Positions 18,965-26,968 of a stretch of 64,000 bases of DNA are shown here, piece by piece. The number at the start of each line of letters is the position of its first letter. The stretch's first letter is position 1. Under the pieces are notes generated by a model that did no database searches, was not told the DNA's origin, and worked only from the letters and a program-made list of their open reading frames with translations. Source of the DNA: Allopontixanthobacter sediminis (GTDB taxonomy: Bacteria > Pseudomonadota > Alphaproteobacteria > Sphingomonadales > Sphingomonadaceae); contig NZ_WTYL01000002.1 of the NCBI RefSeq assembly GCF_009828115.1, forward strand, positions 620,001 through 684,000. The letters are read 5' to 3'. The translations under genes and the position numbers were made by a program.

Positions 18965-19460
18965 CAGGCGTTGTTCGGCCCTACTGCCCCGCCTCAAACG
19001 CCGGCTTTTCTTCGCGTCGGGACAGCTCCAGCGCCTGTGCACCATTTGGTCAGTTTGATTGGCCGATACCGTATGCTTTGCCAGCCTAAGTTCAGCGCGG
19101 AGCAACTGCGCCACTCGCTGACCCAGTGAGCCGAATGCACGTATCGGGCAAACTCGCGCTGCCGGGCAAGAAGCAGACTTTTTTGACAGAACCTCCTGCA
19201 AAATGTGCCTGTCGCGGCTGAAGCCAACGACAAGTTGCTTGAGCTTCCGGCTCTCCTCTTCAAGCTGCTTCAATGCCGCACTTCGCCAACACCCGGGCCC
19301 TCGTACCGCTTATTCCAGCGGTAAAATGTCTGCTCCGGAATCCCCATCCGCCACTGTGCTTCTGCCATCGGCGTCTCTGTTTGGGCTTGCTTCGAAGCAT
19401 TGGAAATCTGTTCTTCGCTATATCGATGTCTCTTCGCGGCACGCTCCTTCCAAGTGTGAC
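18965..19460 (-). pseudogene. IS3 family transposase remnant (orfA plus start of orfB, frameshifted)
   Basis: Minus-strand pieces read as IS3 OrfA: KRHRYSEEQI near 19440, then GIPEQTFYRWNKRYEG, then in another frame KQLEEESRKLKQLVV and HILQEVLSKK. A third stretch resembles the OrfB N-terminus (RQREFARYVHSAHWVSEWRS). Two or more frameshifts and the loss of the DDE catalytic part make it dead. No terminal inverted repeats could be delimited. It sits between the FkbM gene and an integrase fragment. Confidence 0.8.
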
Positions 19461-19541
19461 ATTGCCAGAAAACTCTCATTCAAACTGGAGGAAAAAACAG
19501 GGAGAGTGGCTAAACAATTTCGCTGTGTTCGACGGTGTTGC

Positions 19542-19670
19542 TCATGAGAACTCGCCGGGAGCCGTCGCCGTGACCCCATCGATTAGCGCCTTTGCCGCAG
19601 CGAGTGCAGAGCTGATGTAACGGGGATTGTATGCCGTTTCGTGAATGGCCGCCTCCAGCTCACCGTGGAT
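19542..19670 (-). pseudogene. Tyrosine-recombinase C-terminal remnant
   Basis: The minus strand ends with a stretch (ETAYNPRYISSALAAAKALI, finishing TAPGEFS) that closely resembles the C-terminus of the integrase at the right edge of the window, which reads TAYHTLYTSHALAATEALID and finishes AAPGAFS. By eye 18 of the last 31 residues are identical. No active-site region is left. Probably the tail of a lost integrase. Confidence 0.55.
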
Positions 19671-19795
19671 CACCTTGCCGAATCCCATTTTGCACCGCCG
19701 CCTGCCCATTGAATTCCCAGTTGTGACCAAGCCGTGCCGTCGTGTTGGCCAAAAAGTTCGCCAGTTAGCCGGAAATATTAACATCGATCCTGCCA

Positions 19796-20932
19796 ATGCA
19801 TATGTCCATGAACAGGATCCACGACTCCCTGCCTGAGAGCACCCATATTGAGCTTGTCAGAAGCTTGTTTTCGACACGCTTCAACACCTTGATCATGGGC
19901 TTCTGTTTCGTCGCCACTGGGCTGACGGTGGTCGTCGAAACGCACGACCGGATGCTCGATGTGCTGATCGTAGCCGGTACAACCGCAGCCATTTGGCGAT
20001 ATTTGGTCTTGGTCCTGTATCGTCGAGAGTCGTTGGACGAAAACCTTCGCTTTGCGCGGGCCAGGGAACTCGAGCGGATCTTCGCTATCCCATATCTGCT
20101 CTTTGCCGCGATCTTTGGAGCGTTCAGCGCCAGGGCTTTCATCGTCGCCACTCCCGAAGCGAGAACGTTGATCGTCGCATTGCTGGTCGGATACAGCGCA
20201 GGTGTCGCTGCGGGGATATCGTACCGCCCCAGGATAGGGCTGACTGCGATGCTTGCCGCAGTCATTCCCACGATTGTAGCGGCCCTCCTCACAGGGAACC
20301 CTAGCTATTGGGCGGTTGCTGCAGTGCTGGCAATCTTTCTCGGCGGTGGTATGCACAGCATGGTATCTCGTTATCGCTACGTGGCTGATGGGATCAATAT
20401 GCGCAACCTGTATGAAGGACTTGCGCGTAGCGATGCACTGACGGGATTGGGAAATCGATTGGCCCTCGGCGAAAAGTTCGCTGCTGTCGCTGCGAAGAAG
20501 TTGATGACGGCTGTGCATTGCCTCGATCTCGATCGTTTCAAGCCCGTCAACGATCGCTATGGGCACCCCACTGGCGACGCTCTACTGAAGACCGTCTCCC
20601 AACGCCTGTCAGGACTGCTGCGAATGGGGGACTTCGCCGTTCGTACCGGCGGCGACGAATTCGTCGTGATCCAGTCGGGCATAGCGGACCTCGCCGAGGC
20701 AGAATTGCTCGCCCAGCGGATCAGAAATGCTCTCGGCGCGCCATACAAGCTGGATGGCCGTACAATTCAGGTGGGGGCGAGCGTCGGTTACACTCTCACA
20801 TCCGAGCAGGGATATGGCTTGGAGCACTTGGTCTCCTGCGCAGACCAAGCCTTGCTTGATGCCAAGGGTTTGGGTGGCGGTATCGCTGTGTTTCGTGAAC
20901 CGACGGTGCTCGACTTCCGTCGCGCAGGGTGA
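19796..20932 (+). CDS. Membrane diguanylate cyclase (GGDEF)
   Basis: Makes cyclic di-GMP from two GTP. The N-terminal roughly 200 residues hold about six hydrophobic segments with no recognised ligand domain. The GGDEF domain follows (LARSDALTGLGNRLALGE, CLDLDRFKPVNDRYGHPTGD, RTGGDEFVVI) with the active-site motif intact. The ending AQRIRNALGAPYKLDGRTIQ then VGASVGYT is standard. No RxxD inhibitory site is obvious before GGDEF. Three in-frame ATGs (19796, 19802, 19808) lie together, so the exact start is uncertain. It stands alone, next to integrase and IS debris. Confidence 0.92.
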   Translation: MHMSMNRIHDSLPESTHIELVRSLFSTRFNTLIMGFCFVATGLTVVVETHDRMLDVLIVAGTTAAIWRYLVLVLYRRESLDENLRFARARELERIFAIPYLLFAAIFGAFSARAFIVATPEARTLIVALLVGYSAGVAAGISYRPRIGLTAMLAAVIPTIVAALLTGNPSYWAVAAVLAIFLGGGMHSMVSRYRYVADGINMRNLYEGLARSDALTGLGNRLALGEKFAAVAAKKLMTAVHCLDLDRFKPVNDRYGHPTGDALLKTVSQRLSGLLRMGDFAVRTGGDEFVVIQSGIADLAEAELLAQRIRNALGAPYKLDGRTIQVGASVGYTLTSEQGYGLEHLVSCADQALLDAKGLGGGIAVFREPTVLDFRRAG

Positions 20933-21538
20933 GAACATCCTTCTCGGCGACGAGTTATGGCACCTTGCGGGCCGCGTGAGGCTCGCTCAAGCGCACGGCG
21001 GTTCACAGAGGAAACGATCTCTAACCGGAAGCCGGTCGAAATTATGCAAATCGTGACTACGCTCTACGTTGTAGCCAGTCGTTTCTGGAACATAGCTAGC
21101 GTTAGAAAGACTTCGCAAACGAAAGCCGTGAGGCCAATGAGTTGATCAAACCAGCGCTGGGGGAGGCCTCGCTGCCCTTCACGGTCCATGCATCGTGAAG
21201 GAAGTAATAGTTGATCCGCTGCCACGTGTCACCACCGGGTCACTGTCGTTTTGCAGGAATGATCGCTTTCAGCGGTTACTAAAAGTTTGGGCCAATGTGA
21301 TACCGCCGAACGAATAACATCCAAGCTCTCGCGCCATCAAACTTCGAAATGTCACCGTAGCTATAAATTTTGCCTACTATTTTTGTCAAACAGGTAAAAC
21401 TCCTCGCTTTTTTTGGGTAATCTACGGTAACCATTCGCCGCTATGGGTTGCGGATTCGCGTTCGTCCGAGTTTTTCGGGGGCAGCAGCGTATTAGCTATG
21501 GGCGAGGTGGTCGCCAATTGAGTGGGGATGGATTAACG
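20933..21538. other. 606-bp gap, no confident gene
   Basis: No convincing gene or RNA. A short plus-strand coding-like stretch near 21125-21195 (ELIKPALGEASLPFTVH) ends at a stop and has no start. The part from about 21330 is AT-rich and may hold the promoter of the regulator cluster that follows. Confidence 0.3.
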
Positions 21539-21706
21539 ATGATGCCTAGCGAGCTGCCAGCCGTGGAGGGCGCAACACTTGCGCGCTGGATAGAATTGCT
21601 AGATGGCATTCTGATCGAATTGGACGATTCAGGGCTAGCGGTACCCGCGATCCATTTGAGTCATTCGATCGAACTGCTAAAGCAGGAGTTGGGGTCAGCC
21701 AGCTGA
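21539..21706 (+). CDS. Small hypothetical protein upstream of HTH regulator
   Basis: 55-residue acidic protein starting MMPSELPAVEGATLARWIEL, with an amphipathic helix-rich body. The ATG at 21539 follows GGGGA at a spacing of about nine bases; a longer frame to 21443 lacks such support. It precedes the helix-turn-helix regulator by 75 bases in the same direction, so a regulatory partner is possible. I do not recognise a family. Confidence 0.6.
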   Translation: MMPSELPAVEGATLARWIELLDGILIELDDSGLAVPAIHLSHSIELLKQELGSAS

Positions 21707-21781
21707 GAAACCCAAATCTCGGCACGATTAGGCCTCAAGGTGGTTGATTAAAGAGACCAAACTTTCAGGGGCGCTCGTGGC

Positions 21782-22276
21782 ATGTACACGAAGGAAAATC
21801 TACTAACCGAAAAGCAGGAAGAAGCGCTTGAGCTAGTCGCTGACCACCTGTCATCCAAAGAGATCGGCCTGCGCCTCGGGATCTCCTCCCATTCCGTTGA
21901 CAAGCGCGTTGACGACGCACGGAGACGTTTGGGGGCGGCGACGCGCAAAGAAGCGGTGCGCCTGTTCAAGGACCATAAACGAGTAGATCAAGACGGTGAT
22001 TGGTTCACCGGTGAACCAATCACCGTTTCAAAAAACGGCTTAGAGGGTCAATCGGACGGAGACGAGCGGAACGACGCCCTTTACGAATTTGCAGATGTTG
22101 GCCTTATGCCGCAACCTGCACCGTGGAGAAGCTGGACAGCCGCCGTTCCGGAGATCGAGCCGGAACGCCTCTCTATCGGCGCCAAGCTTGGTTTTGTCCT
22201 TGCCGGTGCTCTCGGGATGGTAGTTCTGGTCCTACTCTTGCTAGCATTGATGCAGGGTCTTCAGACTCTAATCTAG
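21782..22276 (+). CDS. LuxR-type HTH regulator with C-terminal membrane anchor
   Basis: 164 residues. The N-terminal 60 residues are a LuxR/GerE-type helix-turn-helix: LTEKQEEALELVADHLSSKE followed by IGLRLGISSHSVDKRVDDAR. No receiver or ligand domain is present. The C-terminus has one strong hydrophobic helix (GFVLAGALGMVVLVLLLLAL), so the DNA-binding part is likely tethered to the inner membrane facing the cytoplasm. A perfect 34-bp palindrome lies within the linker coding region (21993-22026). First of a run of closely spaced small genes up to 24232. Confidence 0.85.
   Translation: MYTKENLLTEKQEEALELVADHLSSKEIGLRLGISSHSVDKRVDDARRRLGAATRKEAVRLFKDHKRVDQDGDWFTGEPITVSKNGLEGQSDGDERNDALYEFADVGLMPQPAPWRSWTAAVPEIEPERLSIGAKLGFVLAGALGMVVLVLLLLALMQGLQTLI
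21993..22026. repeat. 34-bp perfect palindrome inside the HTH regulator gene
   Basis: Arms ACGGTGATTGGTTCACC and GGTGAACCAATCACCGT are exact reverse complements with no spacer. It encodes the short linker DGDWFTGEPITV after the DNA-binding domain. It could be an autoregulatory operator or form a strong cruciform or mRNA hairpin with little or no loop. Confidence 0.9.
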
Positions 22277-22321
22277 GCGCAAGCGAGCTCCGGTCCTATT
22301 GAACCGATCAGGAGTTTCCTA

Positions 22322-22660
22322 ATGCCTTTCACAGTCCACACCGCTGCAGCACGCCTTTCCCGCCAAGTTCCCGATGCAGAAGTCGCGATTGACGAGGCAA
22401 TTCTCAGAATGACCGAAGTCTTCACTACGGCGATAACCGCACAGAGAGATACGGGCATTCGTGAAGCTACCGGGCAAGTGGCACTATCTCGTTTGCACAA
22501 AGCAATTGGAGGTATGATATCTGTTCAATCTGACATTCTGCGCGCCCACGGTCAACTTGCCCAACTTGGCTGTGAAACTGGAACCATGGACGAGCCAACC
22601 TGCCCCGACCGCCCGACCGGTCTCGATGAAGAACAGTCTAGCATCCTCAAAGCGGCCTAA
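22322..22660 (+). CDS. Hypothetical protein in regulator cluster
   Basis: 112 residues, mostly helical, no signal peptide or membrane segment, start supported by AGGAG seven bases before the ATG. The central part (AIDEAILRMTEVFTTAITAQ) looks like a long amphipathic helix, and GQVALSRLHKAIGGMISVQS a second, so a helical bundle or coiled coil is likely. Function unknown. It sits 45 bases after the membrane-tethered HTH gene and probably shares its transcript. Confidence 0.7.
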   Translation: MPFTVHTAAARLSRQVPDAEVAIDEAILRMTEVFTTAITAQRDTGIREATGQVALSRLHKAIGGMISVQSDILRAHGQLAQLGCETGTMDEPTCPDRPTGLDEEQSSILKAA

Positions 22661-22698
22661 ATGTTGACAAGCGGGCAACGGCCTGCGCGCAAGAAGAC

Positions 22699-23130
22699 AT
22701 GGTTCGTTATGCGCTTCAGATGTCCTTGCTTGCAATCGTTGCCCTCTACGCTTGGAAAAAGGGTGGTGCTCCTGAGCGCGGCGTTGCCGTAACTCTCGTC
22801 GCGATGTCAGTGGCCGACCCCTTTTACCACGTAGCGTTTGGAAAAGCTGCCCAGTTAGAAACGATCGACCTTGGGCACCTAATCATTGATTTGGCTGCTT
22901 TTTATAGCATCCTCACAATAGCATTGCGAGCAAACCGTTTATGGATACTTCTCGCCGCATCCGCCCAGCTGCTGTCACTGATGTCGCACCTTGTGCGTGT
23001 GCTCAGTCTCGACATGTGGGGATGGACCTACGCGGTTCTCACGAGGGCGCCCTCGTATTTGCTGATCATTCTTCTAGCCATCGGAACACTTTTGCATTCG
23101 AGGAGGACTGCTCTCAAACAAAGGATCTGA
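22699..23130 (+). CDS. Small polytopic membrane protein
   Basis: 143 residues with about four membrane helices (LQMSLLAIVALYAW, LIIDLAAFYSILTIAL, LWILLAASAQLLSLMSHLV, APSYLLIILLAIGTLLHS). A conserved-looking DPFYHVAFG sits after the second. No recognised family. It starts 38 bases after the previous gene and ends five bases before the proposed RadC start, so it is part of the same run. Confidence 0.72.
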   Translation: MVRYALQMSLLAIVALYAWKKGGAPERGVAVTLVAMSVADPFYHVAFGKAAQLETIDLGHLIIDLAAFYSILTIALRANRLWILLAASAQLLSLMSHLVRVLSLDMWGWTYAVLTRAPSYLLIILLAIGTLLHSRRTALKQRI

Positions 23131-23135
23131 CAAGA

Positions 23136-23711
23136 TTGCTGCGCATAGCACTTGGCGATGAAGCTCCAGCAGCTGCTGAACGCCTGCTTCAAGAGCTCGC
23201 TTCGCTCCGCAACGTCGTAAACGCCGATATTGAACGTCTTACCAGCATCCTTAATGGTCAGAGGTTGGCAGCTCAACTGGTAGTTGCTGCAAAGGATCTC
23301 ATCGAGGCCAGCTTTACCGAGGCGCTTACCGACGGACCCATTTGTGCAAGTGACAAGCATTTGCTTACGTACCTTGGCCGGCGAATGAAAGGGCGCCGGC
23401 AGGAGACACTGCTGGCTCTCTTCGCCGATCAAAATTGCCATTTCATTCGCGAAGAAGAGCTTGGCATTGGGAGTGCCTGGTCGGTCGCAGTAAGGCCGCG
23501 GACTTTGTTCGGCCGTGCGCTGGCATTGGACGCCCGCTCGATCCTGCTGGTGCACAACCATCCGTCGGGCGAAGCCCGGGCTAGCGAGTCCGATATTAAC
23601 TCTACACGACACTTGGTCCAGCAAGCCAAGCAGCTTGATATCTTCATAATCGATCATCTGATCGTTGGCGGGTCGCAGATATACAGCATGAAAAAAGGGC
23701 GCAATTGGTGA
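23136..23711 (+). CDS. RadC/JAB-domain protein
   Basis: Carries the JAB/MPN metal site VHNHPSGEARASESD (HxHx(n)SxxD), preceded by LFGRALALDARSILL, and ends IIDHLIVGGSQIYSMKKG, all typical of RadC-like proteins. Despite the old name, the family's DNA-repair role is not established, and it is common near mobile DNA. The frame is open far upstream over the membrane-protein gene. I place the start at TTG 23136 (AAGGA about ten bases upstream). The protein would then lack most of the usual N-terminal helix-hairpin-helix part. Its stop overlaps the next start as GTGA. Confidence 0.82.
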   Translation: MLRIALGDEAPAAAERLLQELASLRNVVNADIERLTSILNGQRLAAQLVVAAKDLIEASFTEALTDGPICASDKHLLTYLGRRMKGRRQETLLALFADQNCHFIREEELGIGSAWSVAVRPRTLFGRALALDARSILLVHNHPSGEARASESDINSTRHLVQQAKQLDIFIIDHLIVGGSQIYSMKKGRNW

Positions 23712-24232
23712 ATAAATTTGGAAATGAGGGGCCTGACAGACTTCGCGAAATGGCTTTTGAGCTTATCGCGATGGCCGACTCTCTCGAAAAGAGCAATTCT
23801 AGCGCTTTCCGGTTTGGTCGAGCACGGCCTACTGACTCCGAGTACATGTCGAAACCTCATTTGGCCCAGCAGGCTGAGGAGGAATATCGCCTGCGCCGCG
23901 CGCGTATTCCCGGCCTGCAGGAAATCATTCTAGGCGAACCGGCATGGGACATCCTGCTCGATCTTTATGTGCAACAGGCCAAAGGCCGTCTCGTATCGAT
24001 ATCAAGCGCATGCATCGCCAGTACGGCGCCCATGACCACTGCGCTTCGGCACCTTAAATTGCTGGAATCACACGGTTTAGTATTGTCTTCGCGCGCAAGT
24101 CATGATGACCGCGTTCGAATGGTCGAATTATCGCCGGAGGGCCAGAACCTTATGACTGGCTATCTGTCCCGCCGCGCGAAAGTGTCGAAGGTGGCTTCGC
24201 CCTCAAGTCAGGTCGATGTCTTGGGACATTGA
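23708..24232 (+). CDS. MarR-like winged-helix regulator
   Basis: 174 residues. The C-terminal half reads as a winged helix: WDILLDLYVQQAKGRLVSIS, SSACIASTAPMTTALRHLKL and the wing SRASHDDRVRMVELSPEGQ, the usual MarR dimer/wing signature. The GTG at 23708 overlaps the radC-like stop (GTGA), which supports this start over TTG 23705. The N-terminal 60 residues are helical and unassigned. Last gene of the regulator run. Confidence 0.8.
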   Translation: MNKFGNEGPDRLREMAFELIAMADSLEKSNSSAFRFGRARPTDSEYMSKPHLAQQAEEEYRLRRARIPGLQEIILGEPAWDILLDLYVQQAKGRLVSISSACIASTAPMTTALRHLKLLESHGLVLSSRASHDDRVRMVELSPEGQNLMTGYLSRRAKVSKVASPSSQVDVLGH

Positions 24233-24391
24233 TGCAAAGTGCACCGCTCCAAGCTGGAGTTCCCCATCTTTCTTAAGATTTTAGGGCGCAGCAGGGGCGC
24301 AGTCATCGGCCTCGCTGGCTATAACAACCGCGGGCCAACCTGCACCACTACGACGCGTTGGCGTCTCGAGGATTAAGAAAAGTTTTACCGA

Positions 24392-24406
24392 GGTTCGCTA
24401 CGAACC
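24392..24406. promoter_or_regulatory. Inverted repeat at the start of the P-domain protein gene
   Basis: GGTTCG-CTA-CGAACC lies just before the ATG at 24414 and would overlap the ribosome-binding region. A small operator or translational hairpin is possible; six-base arms are short, so chance is not excluded. Confidence 0.3.
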
Positions 24407-24413
24407 CCTAACC

Positions 24414-26405
24414 ATGTACGCATCAAGAAATTGTCTAGGTAGCGGGACGACTGGGCTATGGCTCACCCTTTGCCTCGCGTTATTGGTATTTGCTTTCGCG
24501 TTATCCGTCCCGCTGTCCGCCGCAAATGCTCAAGCGATCAACCAATACACAAACAGCGCTGACAGCGCGACCAATGGCATCAATGATAGCGCGACGTCAT
24601 GTGCTGCCCCGCTCACCCGCACGTTCACCGTGGGTCAGAGTTTTGTTGTTACAAACGTAACACTTGGGGTACTTGCCTCGCACAGCTATCGCGGCGATCT
24701 GGTCATGAACCTCGTGTCTCCTGGAGGCACAAGCATAAGGTTGACAAGCGGCTCGGGCAGCGTTGGCGCAAACAATTTCAATGTCTTGTTTGATGACGCT
24801 GCGCCAAATTCAATCACGACGTATACCCAGAACGACACCGCAGCGGTGGGAACAATCGTGCCGCCGTACAATAACAGTTATTCGCCGCAGCAACCGCTTG
24901 CGGGTTTCTCCGGGCAGGGGGCTATGGGGATCTGGACGCTCCAGATTTGCGATCAGTTTGCGCAGGATTCGGGCACGTTTTTCCAAGCCGACCTCTTCCT
25001 TACGGCAGGTCCCTCTGCTTACGCCGATTTATCTATGAGCCAGGCGATCAGCACGACCTCTCCGGCTGCAGGAGGCCTGGTGACCTACACCTTAAGCCTA
25101 ACGAACGCCGCCGGATCGTCCCTAGCGGCAAATGGGATCACGGTTTTCGCCCCGCTTCCCGCCGGCGTGTCCCTCGCCAGTATATCGGGAGGAACCTACA
25201 ACAGCGCATCCGGGATCTGGTCGGTTGGTTCACTTGGACCAGGTCAGTCGGCAAATCTGGCGATCAACGTCAACGTTACGGCAAGTCCAGGCGCAACGGT
25301 GGCGTATCCCGCCGAGATTGCGTCATCGTCTGCCTTTGATTTCGATTCGACACCCGGGAACGGGGTAATTACCGAAGACGATTATAGCAGCCGTAGCTTT
25401 ACGGTGTCGGGTACGCGCGTGGCGGGGACAGCGCCAATACTTCAGTGCCCCCAGGGATCTGTCTTATTCGACTGGGATGCTAGGGCATGGACGTCCGCAA
25501 GCCTTTCGAACAGCTATGCGATTACAGGCATAGGCTCAGCCATTTTTTCGATTTCCAACCCCGGCACATTTCTCAGTAACGGGACCTACGGAGGTCAGTC
25601 GCCCGCGTTGCAGAGTGCGATGACTGGGGGAAATACGCCGGCGCAGCGGTCACTTATCCAGCTTGTTGATCTGCCGAGCCAAAGCGCATTGGTGACCACA
25701 TCGATTTCCTTCGCGCTGGCGGTCCCGGGGCTCCAGTTCAAGATCTTCGACGTTGACCACGCCGCCGGCCAGTTTTCTGACATGGTGACGGTAACAGGAA
25801 GCTATAACGGCGCTGCAGTGACGCCCACCCTTACTAACGGGCTCGCCAATTACGTAATCGGAAATTCTGCGTTCGGTGACGTGCTTTCCGCCGACAACCA
25901 GTCAAACGGCAACGTCGTTGTGACCTTCGGCCAGCCGGTCGATACGATCACGATCTCTTACGGCAATCATTCGCTCGCACCCGCGAACCCCGGCCAGCAA
26001 GCCATTGCCATTCATGATATCAATATTTGCAATCCATATTCTGTCCTTACTGTCGAAAAGACGAGCGTGCTAATCAGTGACCCTGTAAATGGCACGGTAG
26101 ATCCGAAGGCAATACCTGGAGCAATGCGCTCCTACTGCATTGTGGTCGCCAATTCCGGCAGCGCAACTGCGTCTGACATTGTGGCAATTGACCCGTTACC
26201 TTCCGCGGTAACCTACATTGCTGGGAGTTTGACCTCTGGCAACGATTGCTCGACTACGAACACGATCGAGGACGATGACGACACGGGCGGAGACGAAGTC
26301 GATCCGATCGGAGCGTCATTCGCAAATGGTGTAATTACCGCCACGCGCAACACGCTGATCGGCAGCTCGACTTTTGCAATCAGATTTAACGCAACGGTGA
26401 ATTGA
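24414..26405 (+). CDS. Large exported protein: P/Homo B-like domain plus DUF11-type modules
   Basis: 663 residues. The signal peptide ends near SAANA-QAIN. Residues about 50-200 resemble the proprotein-convertase P domain (LVMNLVSPGGTSIRLTSG, GIWTLQICDQFAQDSGTFF) but no protease domain is attached. Residues 205-300 form a DUF11 repeat (VTYTLSLTNAAGSS), 340-540 a beta-rich region, and 545-663 a second DUF11-like module ending in an acidic stretch and a final strand. That last module is shared with the exported protein at 41009. Presumably a cell-surface or secreted beta-sandwich protein; no sorting motif is visible. Confidence 0.82.
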   Translation: MYASRNCLGSGTTGLWLTLCLALLVFAFALSVPLSAANAQAINQYTNSADSATNGINDSATSCAAPLTRTFTVGQSFVVTNVTLGVLASHSYRGDLVMNLVSPGGTSIRLTSGSGSVGANNFNVLFDDAAPNSITTYTQNDTAAVGTIVPPYNNSYSPQQPLAGFSGQGAMGIWTLQICDQFAQDSGTFFQADLFLTAGPSAYADLSMSQAISTTSPAAGGLVTYTLSLTNAAGSSLAANGITVFAPLPAGVSLASISGGTYNSASGIWSVGSLGPGQSANLAINVNVTASPGATVAYPAEIASSSAFDFDSTPGNGVITEDDYSSRSFTVSGTRVAGTAPILQCPQGSVLFDWDARAWTSASLSNSYAITGIGSAIFSISNPGTFLSNGTYGGQSPALQSAMTGGNTPAQRSLIQLVDLPSQSALVTTSISFALAVPGLQFKIFDVDHAAGQFSDMVTVTGSYNGAAVTPTLTNGLANYVIGNSAFGDVLSADNQSNGNVVVTFGQPVDTITISYGNHSLAPANPGQQAIAIHDINICNPYSVLTVEKTSVLISDPVNGTVDPKAIPGAMRSYCIVVANSGSATASDIVAIDPLPSAVTYIAGSLTSGNDCSTTNTIEDDDDTGGDEVDPIGASFANGVITATRNTLIGSSTFAIRFNATVN

Positions 26406-26968
26406 TGGTCGAAAAGGCAAATGGAAGATCGGGTTCATAGCCCCTGAAAGCGCCTTCAGAGGTTGGGCTCATGCTGGCCTCGACGGCGGTCGGTCAGAAT
26501 GGCGTCGTTTTTAGTAGGGGTCCGCGCTTGTGGAGGCTGCCTTTGCCGGTGCCGCAACCGGAATCATGAGAAACGGGTCTCATGCCGCCGCTTAAATCTA
26601 TTTCCGCCCGTCGGTGTCTTCGACCTATCCGTTAGGCAATATACTGCCTGCTTAAAGCTCAACTTGAGAAACGAATGGTTCGACGGCAATGAACCTTCCG
26701 AGGTTTGCTAAAACGTAAGGCACGACGGAGTCTTAGCTGCAAAACATCCGTCTTGATGAGCAAGTGGGGAGATCACACGGTCTTGCCCGGTCGGCTCACT
26801 TGGATCGTTGCCGACAGGCAATATGATCAATTTGGTAAACGCGTCCGCTTTGCAGAGTAATCGCGAGGGATACGCTGATCTATCAAGGCCGATGCGGGTG
26901 CGTGGCGGCACAGGCATTGTAGTGGCCAAAAGTTCTGTTGGCCCAAGAGTTTGCGATTTGCTCTTAGC
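26406..26968. other. 563-bp gap, nothing supported
   Basis: It lies between two genes that converge. No frame with convincing coding character, no RNA gene and no clear hairpin plus T-run terminator was found on either strand. Confidence 0.3.

Noticed and set aside
22941-23135. N-terminal extension of the RadC-like protein
   Set aside because: It would overlap almost half of the membrane-protein gene in another frame and does not resemble RadC N-termini; a TTG start with a ribosome-binding site lies just after that gene.
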